From positions 62,001-126,000 of the forward strand of contig NZ_SMAI01000012.1 of assembly GCF_004346185.1 (NCBI RefSeq): a DNA stretch of 64,000 nt, written 5' to 3'. The notes under the pieces were generated by a model. It was not told the origin of the DNA and ran no database searches. It saw only the letters and a program-made list of their open reading frames with translations. The position numbers and the translations under genes are program-made. Shown in pieces: positions 36,965 to 47,063 of the stretch (position 1 is its first letter; each line of letters opens with the position of its first letter). The DNA comes from Aquabacter spiritensis (lineage in GTDB: Bacteria > Pseudomonadota > Alphaproteobacteria > Rhizobiales > Xanthobacteraceae).

Positions 36965-37792
36965 TCAGGCGAGGTCGTCGAGAAACCCCGCCAAAAGCGC
37001 ATTGAACGCTGCCGGCGTCTCGATGAATGGCGCATGTCCTACCCCGGAAAGCACGGCCAGACGCCCGTTCGGGACGAGTCCGGCGATATGTTTCGCCATC
37101 GAAAGGGCGATCACCGCATCTTCTGCGCCGTGCATGATCAAGGACGGCACGTGAATGCGCGCCAGCACCGCGTCGTAATCCGCCGCGCGCGCCATCGCAG
37201 CGCGCACGTCGGCGGGGCACATCATCGCGGCGGCCAACAGGGTCTCGAACAGATCGGGGGCGGGCTGGACGTGAAAGCAGGCGCGCTGGAAGGCGCGGGT
37301 GGCGGCGATCATGGTGGCGGGATCCGGCTCGCCCATGAGACGCATGGCGCGGTTCCAGGCGCCGTAGAAGTGCCGCGCATTCGAGGTGACGGCATCGACG
37401 AACACCAGCCCGGACAGATCCGCGTCGCCAAAGGCGGCGAGATAATCTGCGATGATCCGCCCGCCATAGGACCATCCAACCAAAACCGGCCGGTGCAGCC
37501 CGCCCTGGTCGAGGATGGCGCGAACTTCGCCGGCCCAACGCTGGGCCTCGCCGTAAAATGAGGCTTCCCTCGGCTTGTCCGAGGCGCCGTGGCCACGCAG
37601 GTCATAGGCGACGAGCCTGCACAGACCCAGGCTTTCATCGGCGAGCTGCGCCTGCCAGCTCAGGGCCGACTGGGCATAGCCGTGGATGAACAGAACCGGG
37701 CGACCCGTAGGATCGCCGCGTTCGGACACGGCTACGTCGAGGCCGTCGGGCGTTCGCGCGCGCCAGGTTCGGGAAGGTGAGACGGTCGGCAC
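36965..37792 (-). CDS. Alpha/beta hydrolase
   Basis: This 275-residue cytoplasmic enzyme has the fold's motifs: VLFIHGYAQSALSW (oxyanion hole), YDLRGHGASDKP, the nucleophile elbow GWSYGG, the acid in MHGAEDAVI, and the His in SGVGHAPFIETP. It resembles haloperoxidase- or epoxide-hydrolase-like members, but the substrate cannot be told. It lies alone, divergent from a small exported protein. Confidence 0.88.
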   Translation of the reverse strand: MPTVSPSRTWRARTPDGLDVAVSERGDPTGRPVLFIHGYAQSALSWQAQLADESLGLCRLVAYDLRGHGASDKPREASFYGEAQRWAGEVRAILDQGGLHRPVLVGWSYGGRIIADYLAAFGDADLSGLVFVDAVTSNARHFYGAWNRAMRLMGEPDPATMIAATRAFQRACFHVQPAPDLFETLLAAAMMCPADVRAAMARAADYDAVLARIHVPSLIMHGAEDAVIALSMAKHIAGLVPNGRLAVLSGVGHAPFIETPAAFNALLAGFLDDLA

Positions 37793-37872
37793 AGCCCATT
37801 CTATCTTGCCTGCCGGGAGCGGGAACCCCCTGCCCGCTTTTGCCGTCTTGCCGATGGGACCAGGAGAATTCC

Positions 37873-38169
37873 ATGCTTCGGACCGTCATCGTCGTCTTAG
37901 CCACGCTCGCGATCACCGCCCCTGCCGTGGCACGTCCGGCGACGTACCGAATGACCTGCGCCAAAGCCCAAGCCCTCGTGGCGCGCCAGGGCGGCGTCGT
38001 CATGGACACGTCGCGCACCACTTTCGACCGCTATGTTGCCAATCTGCGGTTTTGCATGCCGGGTCAGGCGCTAAAGCCAGAATGGGTGCCGGCGCGCGAC
38101 GTCGCTCAATGCTTCGTCGGCTATACCTGCATCGATCCGGACCGCGACTGGTATCGCTGGGGCTTCTGA
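37873..38169 (+). CDS. Small exported cysteine-containing protein
   Basis: This 98-residue protein has a clear Sec signal (MLRTVIVVLATLAITAPAVA, cut near residue 20). The mature part of about 78 residues has four cysteines (in MTCAKA, RFCMPG, QCFVG and YTCIDPD), which suggests two disulfides in the periplasm. CAGGAG precedes the ATG at 37873. I do not recognise the family, though similar small proteins are common in Hyphomicrobiales. Confidence 0.75.
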   Translation: MLRTVIVVLATLAITAPAVARPATYRMTCAKAQALVARQGGVVMDTSRTTFDRYVANLRFCMPGQALKPEWVPARDVAQCFVGYTCIDPDRDWYRWGF

Positions 38170-38219
38170 GGGGAACCATCCCGTGAGCCGAGGCTTTTGA
38201 GGAGTGAACGGAGCCCCTC

Positions 38220-38408
38220 ATGAACCGAAACGCACTCATTGCCATCGTCGTCGTGATCCTGCTCGGCATACTCGCCTATACGACGGTCTTCACCAGCGCC
38301 CGCGTCGATCCCGCGCGGCCGGAGGCCGCGACGCCGACGCCGGAGAGCGCTCCGGCGCAGACCACCGACCCCGTCACCCCCGGCAATTCCGCCATCCAGC
38401 CGCGTTGA
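38220..38408 (+). CDS. Small single-pass membrane protein
   Basis: The 62-residue product starts MNRNALIAIVVVILLGILAY, one membrane helix, followed by a Pro/Ala/Thr-rich, probably periplasmic tail. GGAG precedes the ATG. Function is unknown. The composition (low Arg, clean helix) argues for a true gene. Confidence 0.6.
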   Translation: MNRNALIAIVVVILLGILAYTTVFTSARVDPARPEAATPTPESAPAQTTDPVTPGNSAIQPR

Positions 38409-38496
38409 CGGCGCGGCCGCGGCCGCAGGCGACAGCGCCCTTCCCTCTCTGCGCTGCGCCCGCTAGCTTCCGCCCAATGGGCCGGGAGAGACGTCG

Positions 38497-39342
38497 ATGA
38501 CGCAGAAGCCGAAGGTTGCGGAGAGGGTTGCAGACCTGCGCTCCGAGGTCGGGCGCTTTCACGCAGCTGGAGAAAAAGTCGCCATCGTTCCGACCATGGG
38601 CGCCTTGCATGCCGGGCACCTCGCGCTGGTTCGCGAGGCTCGGGCCCGCGCAGAGCGGGTTGTCGTCTCCATCTTCGTCAATCCAACGCAGTTTGCTCCC
38701 AACGAGGACTTCTCCCGCTATCCCCGCACCTGGGACGCCGACATGCGCCTGCTGGCGGACGAAGGGGTAGATGTCGTCTATGCGCCTGCCCGGGCGGAAA
38801 TGTATCCTGACGGCTTCTGCACCCGGCTCGACGTGCAGGGTCCGGCAGAGGGGCTTGAAAGCGACTTCCGGCCGCATTTCTTCTCCGGAGTCGCCATCGT
38901 GGTCGCGAAGCTTTTTCTCCAGAGCGAGGCGGACTTTGCCATGTTCGGCGAAAAGGACTATCAGCAGTTGAAAGTGGTCACCCGGATGGTGCGCGACCTC
39001 GATTTGCGCATCCGTGTCGTGCCGTGCGCGACGGTGCGCGAACCTGACGGCCTCGCGCTTTCCTCCCGCAACCGCTACCTCACGGACGAGGACCGCGCGA
39101 AAGCACCTGCCATTCATCGTGCACTGCAAGCCGCCGCGGCCGCCATTCACCAAGGGCAAGAGCCGGACCGTGCTGCCGAGACGGCGGCCGACACACTTTC
39201 CGCCAACGGATTCGCGGTGGATTATGTCGCCGCCCGGCACGCCGAGACGCTGGCGCCCCTTGAGGGACGAGCCGAGCCCGTGCGGCTGTTGGCCGCCGTC
39301 TGGCTCGGCAAGACGCGTCTCATCGATAATATCGGCCTGTGA
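38497..39342 (+). CDS. panC: Pantothenate synthetase
   Basis: This 281-residue enzyme joins pantoate and beta-alanine using ATP in vitamin B5 and coenzyme A synthesis. Diagnostic motifs are PTMGALHAGHLALV (the HIGH-like nucleotide site), FVNPTQF, the GEKDYQQL segment, and LSSRNRYL (KMSKS-like). It is full length. panB is not next to it, so the pathway genes are scattered here. Confidence 0.96.
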   Translation: MTQKPKVAERVADLRSEVGRFHAAGEKVAIVPTMGALHAGHLALVREARARAERVVVSIFVNPTQFAPNEDFSRYPRTWDADMRLLADEGVDVVYAPARAEMYPDGFCTRLDVQGPAEGLESDFRPHFFSGVAIVVAKLFLQSEADFAMFGEKDYQQLKVVTRMVRDLDLRIRVVPCATVREPDGLALSSRNRYLTDEDRAKAPAIHRALQAAAAAIHQGQEPDRAAETAADTLSANGFAVDYVAARHAETLAPLEGRAEPVRLLAAVWLGKTRLIDNIGL

Positions 39343-39350
39343 GGCGGGCC

Positions 39351-39545
39351 TCAGACCGCGCCGAGATAGCTCATCGCGAAGCCGATGATAACCAGCACGA
39401 TGCCCGCGAGAAGGATGGTCATAATTCGTCCCGAATAGACCCCCTGCCGCGCTTGCGGTGCCGGCTTCACAGGCTCCCCGGGAGCTCCCGTCGCACCGGG
39501 CTGGCGAAACTCGCGCTCTTCACGCCGCTCGTCCTGATCCTGCAT
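39351..39545 (-). CDS. Small C-terminally anchored membrane protein
   Basis: The 64-residue protein has a charged N-terminal half (MQDQDERREEREFRQPG) and ends in one hydrophobic helix (ILLAGIVLVIIGFAMSYLG). It is convergent with panC, with only 8 bp between stops. A GGAGA-type site lies before the start. Function is unknown. Confidence 0.6.
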   Translation of the reverse strand: MQDQDERREEREFRQPGATGAPGEPVKPAPQARQGVYSGRIMTILLAGIVLVIIGFAMSYLGAV

Positions 39546-39665
39546 GAGGCTCTCCTTCGTTGTCGGTTACGAGAAGAACGTTCGTAGCTGCCTATGGTTC
39601 AGCTCAATATGTCGATGCGGGGCATCGTCTTGCCGCGAGGTGCGCGCCGGAAAATGCACAACTCG

Positions 39666-39708
39666 ATAGACTAATCTATTGACAGACCGGCTTAAGCTCC
39701 GGTTGTAT
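39666..39708 (+). promoter_or_regulatory. Possible promoter and inverted repeat before the EAL gene
   Basis: ATAGA-CTAA-TCTAT (39666-39679) abuts a consensus -35 TTGACA (39679-39684). TTGTAT at 39703-39708, 18 bp downstream, could be the -10. The inverted repeat at the -35 is placed where a repressor would block, or an activator would contact, polymerase. Confidence 0.4.
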
Positions 39709-39754
39709 GGCAGTGTAAAAAAGCACAGGGCGGCGCGGTTGGGCTCATGGCCTT

Positions 39755-42397
39755 ATGAAAATCAGCCAAGCGCGATTAATTATATTCGCATCTGTCGGAC
39801 TTGCGCTCCTACTCATAATTGGAGCGATCGGTTATATCTATTATGATCGCAATCAAGTCCTTCGCTATAACGAGAAGCGGTTCGCCAACGCAAACCTTCT
39901 CTTATCTGAATTCATCGACAAATTCGTCGACGGAATCGATCGCGTGCTGCTTGCGAGCAGCCGTCACATCGCCGGAACCCAAGGTCTGGTTGGCGAAGAG
40001 GAACTCCGGGCCAAGCTTGCGGATTTCGCAATCGGCGTAAGCGGGCTCAGCGGCTTATTCGCCCTTGGGCCGGAAGGCGCGCCGATTGTCTTCACGCGGC
40101 AGATGCCGCGCCCGACCATATCCTTCGCTGACCGTCCATATTTCACCGAGGCGATGGCGCCGGATCGAAAGACCGTCGCCATCTCCGAAACGATGATGAG
40201 TCGCGTCGCCAATCGCTGGCACTTCTTCGCCAGCCGCCCCATCGTTTCGGCCGGCAAGGTCACCGGTGTCATCGCCGCCTCCATCGATACCGGGATGTTC
40301 GAGGGCGTCCTCAGCGCCTATCGGCCGGACCCCGGCATTGTCGTCGGGCTCTATACTACCGGGTTTCGCTTGGTGGCGCGGGCCCCTGAAGACACCTCCC
40401 TGTTCGGACGAAGCTTTGCCGCCTCGCAAGCGCTGCGCGCATCCGCGGCCGCAGCGACGGATTCCATCACGCTCACGGCCCCTTCTCCCATCGACGGAGC
40501 CGAACGCCTCTATGCGGTCCGGCGCGTTGGATCGCTTCCCTTGATCCTCACCGTGTCCGTCCCCGTCGACCAGATTCTGGCGCAATGGCGCGCGCACAGC
40601 CGGATCATGCTTTCACTGTCCGGTCTGTTCGGCGCCGTGATCGTCTTTGTGGGCATCGCAGGCGCCCACGTCGCGCGGCGACAGGAGGAGGTGTCAGCCC
40701 TCCTCGACACCATGTTCTCGCAGACACCAGCCTGCATCGCGATTGCAAACACAAAGGGCGCTCTCATCAAGAGCAACGAAAATTGGGGCGCTTTGGGGGA
40801 TTTGTTCGAGGTGCCGGCCGGACTGCGACCGGATGCCTTCATGGCGCTGCAGCATGCGATCCAGCACGGCGGCGATGATGGACTGACGGAAGACCGTCAG
40901 AAGTTCCTGGCGGAGATAGGCCTGATCAGGTCGGGCGCGAAGCGCAACGCCGCTCTCGAACTGCGTTGCCGCTACGAAGGAGCCGACCGTTATTTCACAG
41001 TCAGTATCAGCCGTATCGTGCTCGCCCCGGAAACCAAAAGCGAAGGCTTTGCAGTTCTCGTGGTCGACATTTCCAAGCAGCGGGCGCTCGAGCTGCGCCT
41101 ACGCTCTCAACTTTTGGTTGATTCACAAACAGGTCTCGCAACGCGCGCCGGCTTCATGGCGATCCTCACCACCCGCATCGCCCAGGCAGTGGGCGAGGAT
41201 TGCCTGTTCGTGTTCGACATTGTGGGCCTCGCGGAACTGAAGGAACTCCGTGGCTTCAGCGTCAGTGACGAGGCCTTCTCGGCGGTCGGGGCCAAATTGG
41301 GGGCGCTCGCCGCCAACGGCTGTATCGCCGGGCGGATCGACAGCGAGAAATTCTGCCTGTTCATGCCGAGCACGGAGCATGGCGTCACGGCCGCTCAGCG
41401 GCTTCAGAGGCTCGTCTCGCACCTCTCGCAGGATTACCATTTGGAAGGTCATACCTTCAACGTGCGGATGACCGTCGGTGGCGCCCGGGTGGCCGAAGTC
41501 GGCCAGGATGCCGGGAAGTTGCTTCAGGCCGCCGAGATCGCCCATGGCCTTGCGCGCCGCCGCGGGTTGTCCTCCTCGGCTTTCTTCAACGCCAAGATCG
41601 AGGCCGACGCCCACGAACGGGTGCGGCTCTACGGCTCGCTCCAGAAGGCGCTGTCGGGCCACGAATTCGAGCTGGAATATCAGCCCAAGGTCGACCTCGA
41701 GTCCGGGACGGTGATCGGGGCAGAAGCCCTCGTTCGATGGAGACACCCGATTTTCGGCCTTCAGCCACCTGCCCGCTTCATCCCGATCGCCGAGGAAAGC
41801 GGGCTGATCGTGCCAATCGGAGACTGGGTCATGGGCGAGGTGATCCGCATGCTTGCGGATTGGCCGCGGATTGGCCCGCGCCCCGTGCCGATCTCGATCA
41901 ATGTCTCGGCGGCTCAATTCGATCGCGAGAGCGTCGACACCGTTCTCGCCGGGCATCTTGCACGGTACGGCGTTGACCCGGCCATGGTCGTCGTCGAGCT
42001 CACCGAATCGATTTTCAGCCTCCAGATCGAGGACACAGTGGCGAAGATCAATCGCATCCGGGAGATGGGGGTCCGCGTCTCGTTGGATGATTTCGGCACA
42101 GGCTATTCTTCGCTGAGCTATCTCAATCTGATGAATTTCGACGAACTGAAGGTGGACGGCTCCTTCGTTCACAATCTGACGACGGATTCGGTTTCGCGCT
42201 CCATCATTGAGATGACGCTCGGCCTCGCCCGTACACTGGATGTCAGCGTCACCGCCGAGGGGATCGAGACCGAGGACCAGCGTCGCACCTTGATCGCCAT
42301 GGGATGCCGCACCGGCCAGGGTTTCCTGTTTGCACGCTCTGTACCCGAAGCGGAGCTTCGCGCCATTGTGCGCGAACAACGGCGCCTGCCTTCATAG
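39755..42397 (+). CDS. Membrane sensor with degenerate GGDEF and intact EAL domain (c-di-GMP phosphodiesterase)
   Basis: The 880-residue protein has membrane helices at about 7-29 and 288-312 bounding a periplasmic dCache-like sensor. A PAS-like region follows at about 320-440, then a GGDEF fold whose signature has become RIDSEKF, and an EAL domain at about 630-870. The EAL domain keeps GAEALVRW, the Asn of NVSAAQF, the Glu of ELTES, DDFGTGYSS, the Lys of LKVDGSF and the Glu of TAEGIE, so it should hydrolyse c-di-GMP. The cyclase half should be inactive and may bind GTP or serve as a hinge. The ribosome binding site is weak. Confidence 0.92.
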   Translation: MKISQARLIIFASVGLALLLIIGAIGYIYYDRNQVLRYNEKRFANANLLLSEFIDKFVDGIDRVLLASSRHIAGTQGLVGEEELRAKLADFAIGVSGLSGLFALGPEGAPIVFTRQMPRPTISFADRPYFTEAMAPDRKTVAISETMMSRVANRWHFFASRPIVSAGKVTGVIAASIDTGMFEGVLSAYRPDPGIVVGLYTTGFRLVARAPEDTSLFGRSFAASQALRASAAAATDSITLTAPSPIDGAERLYAVRRVGSLPLILTVSVPVDQILAQWRAHSRIMLSLSGLFGAVIVFVGIAGAHVARRQEEVSALLDTMFSQTPACIAIANTKGALIKSNENWGALGDLFEVPAGLRPDAFMALQHAIQHGGDDGLTEDRQKFLAEIGLIRSGAKRNAALELRCRYEGADRYFTVSISRIVLAPETKSEGFAVLVVDISKQRALELRLRSQLLVDSQTGLATRAGFMAILTTRIAQAVGEDCLFVFDIVGLAELKELRGFSVSDEAFSAVGAKLGALAANGCIAGRIDSEKFCLFMPSTEHGVTAAQRLQRLVSHLSQDYHLEGHTFNVRMTVGGARVAEVGQDAGKLLQAAEIAHGLARRRGLSSSAFFNAKIEADAHERVRLYGSLQKALSGHEFELEYQPKVDLESGTVIGAEALVRWRHPIFGLQPPARFIPIAEESGLIVPIGDWVMGEVIRMLADWPRIGPRPVPISINVSAAQFDRESVDTVLAGHLARYGVDPAMVVVELTESIFSLQIEDTVAKINRIREMGVRVSLDDFGTGYSSLSYLNLMNFDELKVDGSFVHNLTTDSVSRSIIEMTLGLARTLDVSVTAEGIETEDQRRTLIAMGCRTGQGFLFARSVPEAELRAIVREQRRLPS

Positions 42398-42456
42398 CAA
42401 GGTTGCCCCCGCACTGATGGCATCCAGCCGCGGTTTTGCCGCGCGGCGCCCGCCGG

Positions 42457-43236
42457 TCAATGCAGAATCTGGGACAAGAACAGGCGCGTCCGTTCGTGCT
42501 GCGGATTCGAGAAGAAGGGCTCCGGCTCGTTCATCTCGATGATCTGGCCGGCATCCATGAAGATCACCCGGTCCGCGACCTGACGGGCAAATCCCATCTC
42601 GTGGGTGACGCACAGCATGGTCATGCCCTCATTGGCGAGCGACACCATGGTGTCCAGCACCTCTTTCACCATCTCCGGATCAAGCGCCGAGGTCGGCTCG
42701 TCAAAGAGCATGATGCGCGGGCGCATGCAGAGCGCGCGGGCGATTGCGACGCGCTGCTGCTGACCACCGGACAATTGGCCCGGATATTTGCCCGCCTGTT
42801 CCGGAATCTTGACCTTGGTGAGGAAGTGCATCGCCACCTCCTCGGCCTCTTTCTTCGGCATCTTGCGCACCCACATGGGCGCCAGGGTGCAGTTCTCCAG
42901 GATGGTGAGGTGCGGGAACAGGTTGAAGTGCTGGAACACCATGCCCACCTCGCGCCGCACCTCGTCGATCCTTTTGAGGTCGTTGGTGAGTTCGATCCCG
43001 TCAACGATGATGCGGCCCTTCTGGTGCTCCTCCAGGCGGTTGATGCAGCGGATCATGGTGGACTTGCCCGAGCCCGAAGGGCCGCACACCACGATGCGCT
43101 CCCCGCGCCGCACGGACAGATTGATGTCCCGCAGCACGTGGAAGTCGCCATACCATTTGTTGACGCCGATCAGTTCGACCGCCTGCTCCGCCTCACCCGC
43201 TACGGCATCGGCCTTGATCTGCGAAGTTTGGCTCAT
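42457..43236 (-). CDS. aapP: General L-amino-acid ABC transporter ATPase AapP
   Basis: This 259-residue ABC ATPase has Walker A GPSGSGKS at 52-59, signature [15 protein letters not shown], and Walker [14 protein letters not shown]. It ends the aapJQMP operon 10 bp after aapM. It drives uptake of many L-amino acids with AapQ and AapM. High similarity to polar amino-acid ATPases (GlnQ group) is expected; the assignment to aap rests on the neighbours. Confidence 0.95.
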   Translation of the reverse strand: MSQTSQIKADAVAGEAEQAVELIGVNKWYGDFHVLRDINLSVRRGERIVVCGPSGSGKSTMIRCINRLEEHQKGRIIVDGIELTNDLKRIDEVRREVGMVFQHFNLFPHLTILENCTLAPMWVRKMPKKEAEEVAMHFLTKVKIPEQAGKYPGQLSGGQQQRVAIARALCMRPRIMLFDEPTSALDPEMVKEVLDTMVSLANEGMTMLCVTHEMGFARQVADRVIFMDAGQIIEMNEPEPFFSNPQHERTRLFLSQILH

Positions 43237-43246
43237 GGTCGGGTCC

Positions 43247-44632
43247 TCAATGGCGTTGGTTTCGATCGAGGCGCCGCTCCAGCGCCATCGAGTAGCGGGA
43301 CATGCCGTAGCAGAACACGAAATAGACGAGGCCTGCGAAGCCGAAGCCGGTGAACAACGTGGTGGGCGTCGCCCAGGCGGGGTCCGTGAAGGAGGCCCGC
43401 AGAATGCCGAGCAGATCGAAGATCGACACGATCAGGACCAATGTCGTGTCCTTGAAGAGGCCGATGAAATTATTGACGATGCCCGGGATCACCAGCTTCA
43501 GCGCCTGCGGCAGGATCACAAGCCGCATCATTAGGCCAGACCGCAGGCCGACTGCCATCGCACCCTCGTACTGGCCCTTCGGAATCGCCTGCAGCCCGCC
43601 GCGAACCACCTCGGCCATATAAGCCGATGCGAACAGGGCGACGCCGACCAGCGCCCGAAGGAGGCCGTCGATGGTGAAGCGGCCGGGGAGAAACAAAGGC
43701 AGCATGTAAGTGGCGAAGAACAGCACGGTGATGAGCGGAACGCCGCGCCAGAACTCGATGAAGATGATCGAGGAATATTTCACCAGCGGCAGTTCGGAGC
43801 GGCGACCGAGGGCGAGGAGGATGCCAAGCGGAAGCGAGGCGACGATGCCGGTCACGGCGATCACCAGCGTGACCAGCAGCCCCCCCCATTGGCGGGTCTC
43901 GACCTGCGGCAGGCCGAAATCGAAATCCATCGCCAGCATCACGATGCCGACGACCGCGAAGGCCTTCAGGATGCCCAGCGCGACAGCGCGACGTTCGCCC
44001 CCAAATACCGGCGCCAACGCCATGCCGGACGCCATCGCAAGCAGTGTGACGACGAGGAATTGAAGCCAGAAGGTGAGCCTCAGGCCATTGGCCGAGGCGG
44101 TGACGCCGAAGTCGAGCCCGATCCATCCGAGCACGAAGCTGCGCATGTCGAGATCGCCGCCGGTCAGCAGCACGAAGGAGATGAGCGGATAGATCCCGAA
44201 AAACGCCAGCGCATTGGTGCGCTTGTAAGGCGCACGCGGAATCAGCAGCGGAATCAGCAGGACCACGCCGAGCCCATACACCACGTTCACCCGCCAGCGC
44301 TCATCGGCAGGATAGAAGCCGTACAGAATCTGGTTCCATTTCGCTGCGATGAAGGGCCAACAGGCCCCCACGGGACGCCCGACCGTCTCCGGCAGACACG
44401 CCTCCCTATTGGTTCCAATGAACACGGCATCGGTGATGAAGAACCGCACCATGGGCGGGACCACGGCGAGGACAACGAGGATTCCGAACAAGGTGAGCAG
44501 CACCTGCCCCACCGAGCCGAACAGATGCGCGCGCGCCCAGCCGTAGGCACCGCGATCCGAGACGGGTGCCGGCTCCGGTTTAAGAAGATCCGTCGGCGCC
44601 ACATAGGACACGGGGTTTTGCGCAGTCGTCAT
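43247..44632 (-). CDS. aapM: General L-amino-acid ABC transporter permease AapM
   Basis: This 461-residue integral membrane protein has the HisM/GlnP-type permease domain in its second half, including the EAA-loop region ([20 protein letters not shown]). The N-terminal half has extra hydrophobic helices typical of Aap permeases, which are about twice as long as HisM. It forms a heterodimer with AapQ in the inner membrane. It starts 7 bp after the aapQ stop. Confidence 0.94.
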   Translation of the reverse strand: MTTAQNPVSYVAPTDLLKPEPAPVSDRGAYGWARAHLFGSVGQVLLTLFGILVVLAVVPPMVRFFITDAVFIGTNREACLPETVGRPVGACWPFIAAKWNQILYGFYPADERWRVNVVYGLGVVLLIPLLIPRAPYKRTNALAFFGIYPLISFVLLTGGDLDMRSFVLGWIGLDFGVTASANGLRLTFWLQFLVVTLLAMASGMALAPVFGGERRAVALGILKAFAVVGIVMLAMDFDFGLPQVETRQWGGLLVTLVIAVTGIVASLPLGILLALGRRSELPLVKYSSIIFIEFWRGVPLITVLFFATYMLPLFLPGRFTIDGLLRALVGVALFASAYMAEVVRGGLQAIPKGQYEGAMAVGLRSGLMMRLVILPQALKLVIPGIVNNFIGLFKDTTLVLIVSIFDLLGILRASFTDPAWATPTTLFTGFGFAGLVYFVFCYGMSRYSMALERRLDRNQRH

Positions 44633-44639
44633 GACGGCC

Positions 44640-45929
44640 TCACCGTTCCACCAGCGCGACGCGCTTGTTGTACCAGCCCATCAACGCAGAGGTGAGGATC
44701 GAGATGACGAGGTAAACCGCCATTGTCAGAGCGATGATCTCGATCGCTTGGCCGGTCTGATTCAGCGTGGTTCCGGCAAAGATCGCGAACAAATCCGGGT
44801 ATCCGACCGCCACGCCGAGCGTCGAATTCTTAGTAAGGTTGAGATATTGGCTGGTCAAAGGCGGGACAATGACGCGCATCGCCTGCGGAATGACAACCAG
44901 ACGCAGCGTCGGCCCGGACCGTAGGCCCAGCGAATAGGCGGCCTCGGTCTGGCCCTTGGACACGGCGAGAATACCGGCGCGGACAATCTCCGCGATGAAG
45001 CCGGCGGTATAGATCGCCAGCGCCACGAGCAGCGCCACGAATTCCGGAATCACCCGAATGCCGCCGACGAAGTTAAAGCCGCGCAGCACGGGCGTTTCAA
45101 AGGAAAGCGGCCAGCCGAGCAGGAACCCGGCGATGGTGGGCGGCACCGCAACAAGAGCGAGACCGGCCCAGAAGGACGGAAACTGCTGGCCGGTGCGCTC
45201 CTGCCGGCGCCGCGCCCAGCGGGCCAGCAGGAAAGCCGCCGCGATGCCGGCCACGAAGATCCAGAAAATGATGGAAAAATCGGCCTCGAACACCGGTCGC
45301 GGAACGACCAGCCCGCGATTGTTGATGAACACGCCTGGGGCGGAGACATCCCCCGCCAGGGCGGCCAGCATGTCGGACAGGGGCGTTAGCCCGATTCCCG
45401 ACGCCCAGCCCGCGAAGGCATTGAACATCGGCTGCAGGCCGAAGCTCCAGCTCTGGCGTGGGCTCGGCATCGTGGAGAGCACGGCGAGGTACCAGAACAG
45501 GATCTGGAACAAGGGCGGCAGGTTGCGCGTCACCTCGACATAAGCGGAGGCGAGCGCCTTGATCACGACGTTTTTGGACAGTCGCGCGACCCCGACCAGA
45601 AAGCCGATGATGGTGGCAAGGACGATGCCGAGGGCTGCCACCAGCAGCGTATTGAGGAGGCCGACGAGGAAGGCGCGGCCATAGCTCATGGATTCCGAAT
45701 AGGGAATGAGCGTCTGGGTGATGCCGAATCCGGCGGAATTGTCGAGGAAGCCGAAGCCGGAGGCGATGCCCTGTCGGGCGAGGTTCGCCTGGGCATTTGC
45801 AAAGAAAGACCATGCCATCCAGATCAAGGCGATCGCGAGCGCGATCTGGATCACGGCGGACCGCAACGCCGGGTCGGTCCACGACCAGCGGCGCGTCGGA
45901 GCGGGCTCCGACCAGCGAGCGTCTGTCAT
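44640..45929 (-). CDS. aapQ: General L-amino-acid ABC transporter permease AapQ
   Basis: This 429-residue permease has a long loop between helices (residues about 170-260) that distinguishes AapQ from short HisQ-type proteins. The EAA-loop region reads EIVRAGILAVSKGQTEAAYSLG. It partners with AapM and AapP. A strong hairpin separates it from aapJ and probably lowers its expression relative to the binding protein. Confidence 0.94.
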   Translation of the reverse strand: MTDARWSEPAPTRRWSWTDPALRSAVIQIALAIALIWMAWSFFANAQANLARQGIASGFGFLDNSAGFGITQTLIPYSESMSYGRAFLVGLLNTLLVAALGIVLATIIGFLVGVARLSKNVVIKALASAYVEVTRNLPPLFQILFWYLAVLSTMPSPRQSWSFGLQPMFNAFAGWASGIGLTPLSDMLAALAGDVSAPGVFINNRGLVVPRPVFEADFSIIFWIFVAGIAAAFLLARWARRRQERTGQQFPSFWAGLALVAVPPTIAGFLLGWPLSFETPVLRGFNFVGGIRVIPEFVALLVALAIYTAGFIAEIVRAGILAVSKGQTEAAYSLGLRSGPTLRLVVIPQAMRVIVPPLTSQYLNLTKNSTLGVAVGYPDLFAIFAGTTLNQTGQAIEIIALTMAVYLVISILTSALMGWYNKRVALVER

Positions 45930-46009
45930 TTAGCCCCTCGGAGAACGGAGCTCTGCGGCCCCTGATGATGCGGCGATGCGCGGGGCCCAAGCGGCCCTTA
46001 GAAATGGAA

Positions 46010-46035
46010 AGCCCGGCGCCTTGGAGCGCCGGGCT
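46010..46035 (-). terminator. Intercistronic hairpin between aapJ and aapQ
   Basis: AGCCCGGCGC and GCGCCGGGCT form a perfect 10-bp stem around CTTGGA, 9 bp after the aapJ stop. On the transcribed minus strand a pyrimidine-rich TTTCCATTTCT follows. Partial termination or 3'-end protection after the binding-protein gene is common in such operons and would keep AapJ in excess. Confidence 0.65.
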
Positions 46036-46043
46036 TCGAAGCC

Positions 46044-47063
46044 TCAGCGGACGGGCATGCCGTATTGGAGGCCGCCTTTGTTCCACAGCTTGTTGAGGCC
46101 GCGGTCGATGGCGAGCGGGGTGTTGGGGCCGAGATTGCGGTCGAAGATTTCGCCGTAATTTCCGACCTGCTTGACCATCCGCGCGACCCAGTCGACCGGA
46201 AGGCCGATCGCTTCGCCGAACTTGCCGTCGCTGCCGAGCAGGCGCTTGATCTCCGGGTTGGGCGAACTGACCATCTGGTCGACATTTTTGGAATTGACGC
46301 CCAATTCCTCGGCGTCCACCAGCGCGAAATAGCTCCATTTCACGAGGTCGAACCACTGGTCGTCGCCGTGGCGTACGACCGGGCCGAGCGGCTCCTTGGA
46401 GATCACCTCGGGCAGGACCACATGGTCGCTGGCATTGGTGAGTTTGAGGCGCACGGCGTACAGCTGCGACTGGTCCGAGGTGAAGGCATCGCACCGGCCT
46501 GAATCATACGCCTTGATCGTCTCGTCGATCGTCGCGAATGCGATGAGTTCGTATTTGAGGTTGTTGGTGCGGAAATAGTCGCCGACATTCAGCTCGTTGG
46601 TGGTGCCCGTCTGCACGCAAATCGACGCGCCGTTCAACTCGTTGACAGACTTCAGATTGAGCGACTTGCGCACCATGAAGCCCTGACCATCATAATACAT
46701 CACACCGACGAAGTTGAATCCGAGGGTGGTGTCGCGCGACATCGTCCAGGTTGTGTTGCGCGACAGAACGTCGATCGCGCCGGATTGAAGTGCGGTGAAT
46801 CGGTCCTTCGCCGAAAGAGGTGAATACTTCACCTTGCTCGCATCGTTAAAAATCGCCGCGGCGATCGCGCGGCAGAAGTCAACGTCGAGGCCTGTCCAAT
46901 TGCCCTTGTCGTCGGGGTTGGAAAAGCCAGGAAGGCCTTGCGACACGCCGCAATTGAGCGCGCCGCGTGCCTTCACGTCGTCGAGTGTGGCGGCTCCCGC
47001 AGCGCCGACGCCGAGCGCTAGGACTCCAGCCGCAAGCAGGATGCGCTTGAAGGAATGAACCAT
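46044..47063 (-). CDS. aapJ: General L-amino-acid ABC transporter periplasmic binding protein AapJ
   Basis: Start 47063 (MVHSFKRILLAAGVLALGVG) gives a signal peptide cut near AAGAA; an upstream in-frame start is unsupported. The 339-residue protein has the SBP_bac_3 pattern: LNCGVSQGLPGFSNPD, GLDVDFCRAIAAAIF, KYSPLSAKDRFTALQSGAIDVL and a Cys pair in the mature part. It captures L-amino acids in the periplasm for AapQM. It is the first gene of the operon, divergent from metC. Confidence 0.96.
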   Translation of the reverse strand: MVHSFKRILLAAGVLALGVGAAGAATLDDVKARGALNCGVSQGLPGFSNPDDKGNWTGLDVDFCRAIAAAIFNDASKVKYSPLSAKDRFTALQSGAIDVLSRNTTWTMSRDTTLGFNFVGVMYYDGQGFMVRKSLNLKSVNELNGASICVQTGTTNELNVGDYFRTNNLKYELIAFATIDETIKAYDSGRCDAFTSDQSQLYAVRLKLTNASDHVVLPEVISKEPLGPVVRHGDDQWFDLVKWSYFALVDAEELGVNSKNVDQMVSSPNPEIKRLLGSDGKFGEAIGLPVDWVARMVKQVGNYGEIFDRNLGPNTPLAIDRGLNKLWNKGGLQYGMPVR

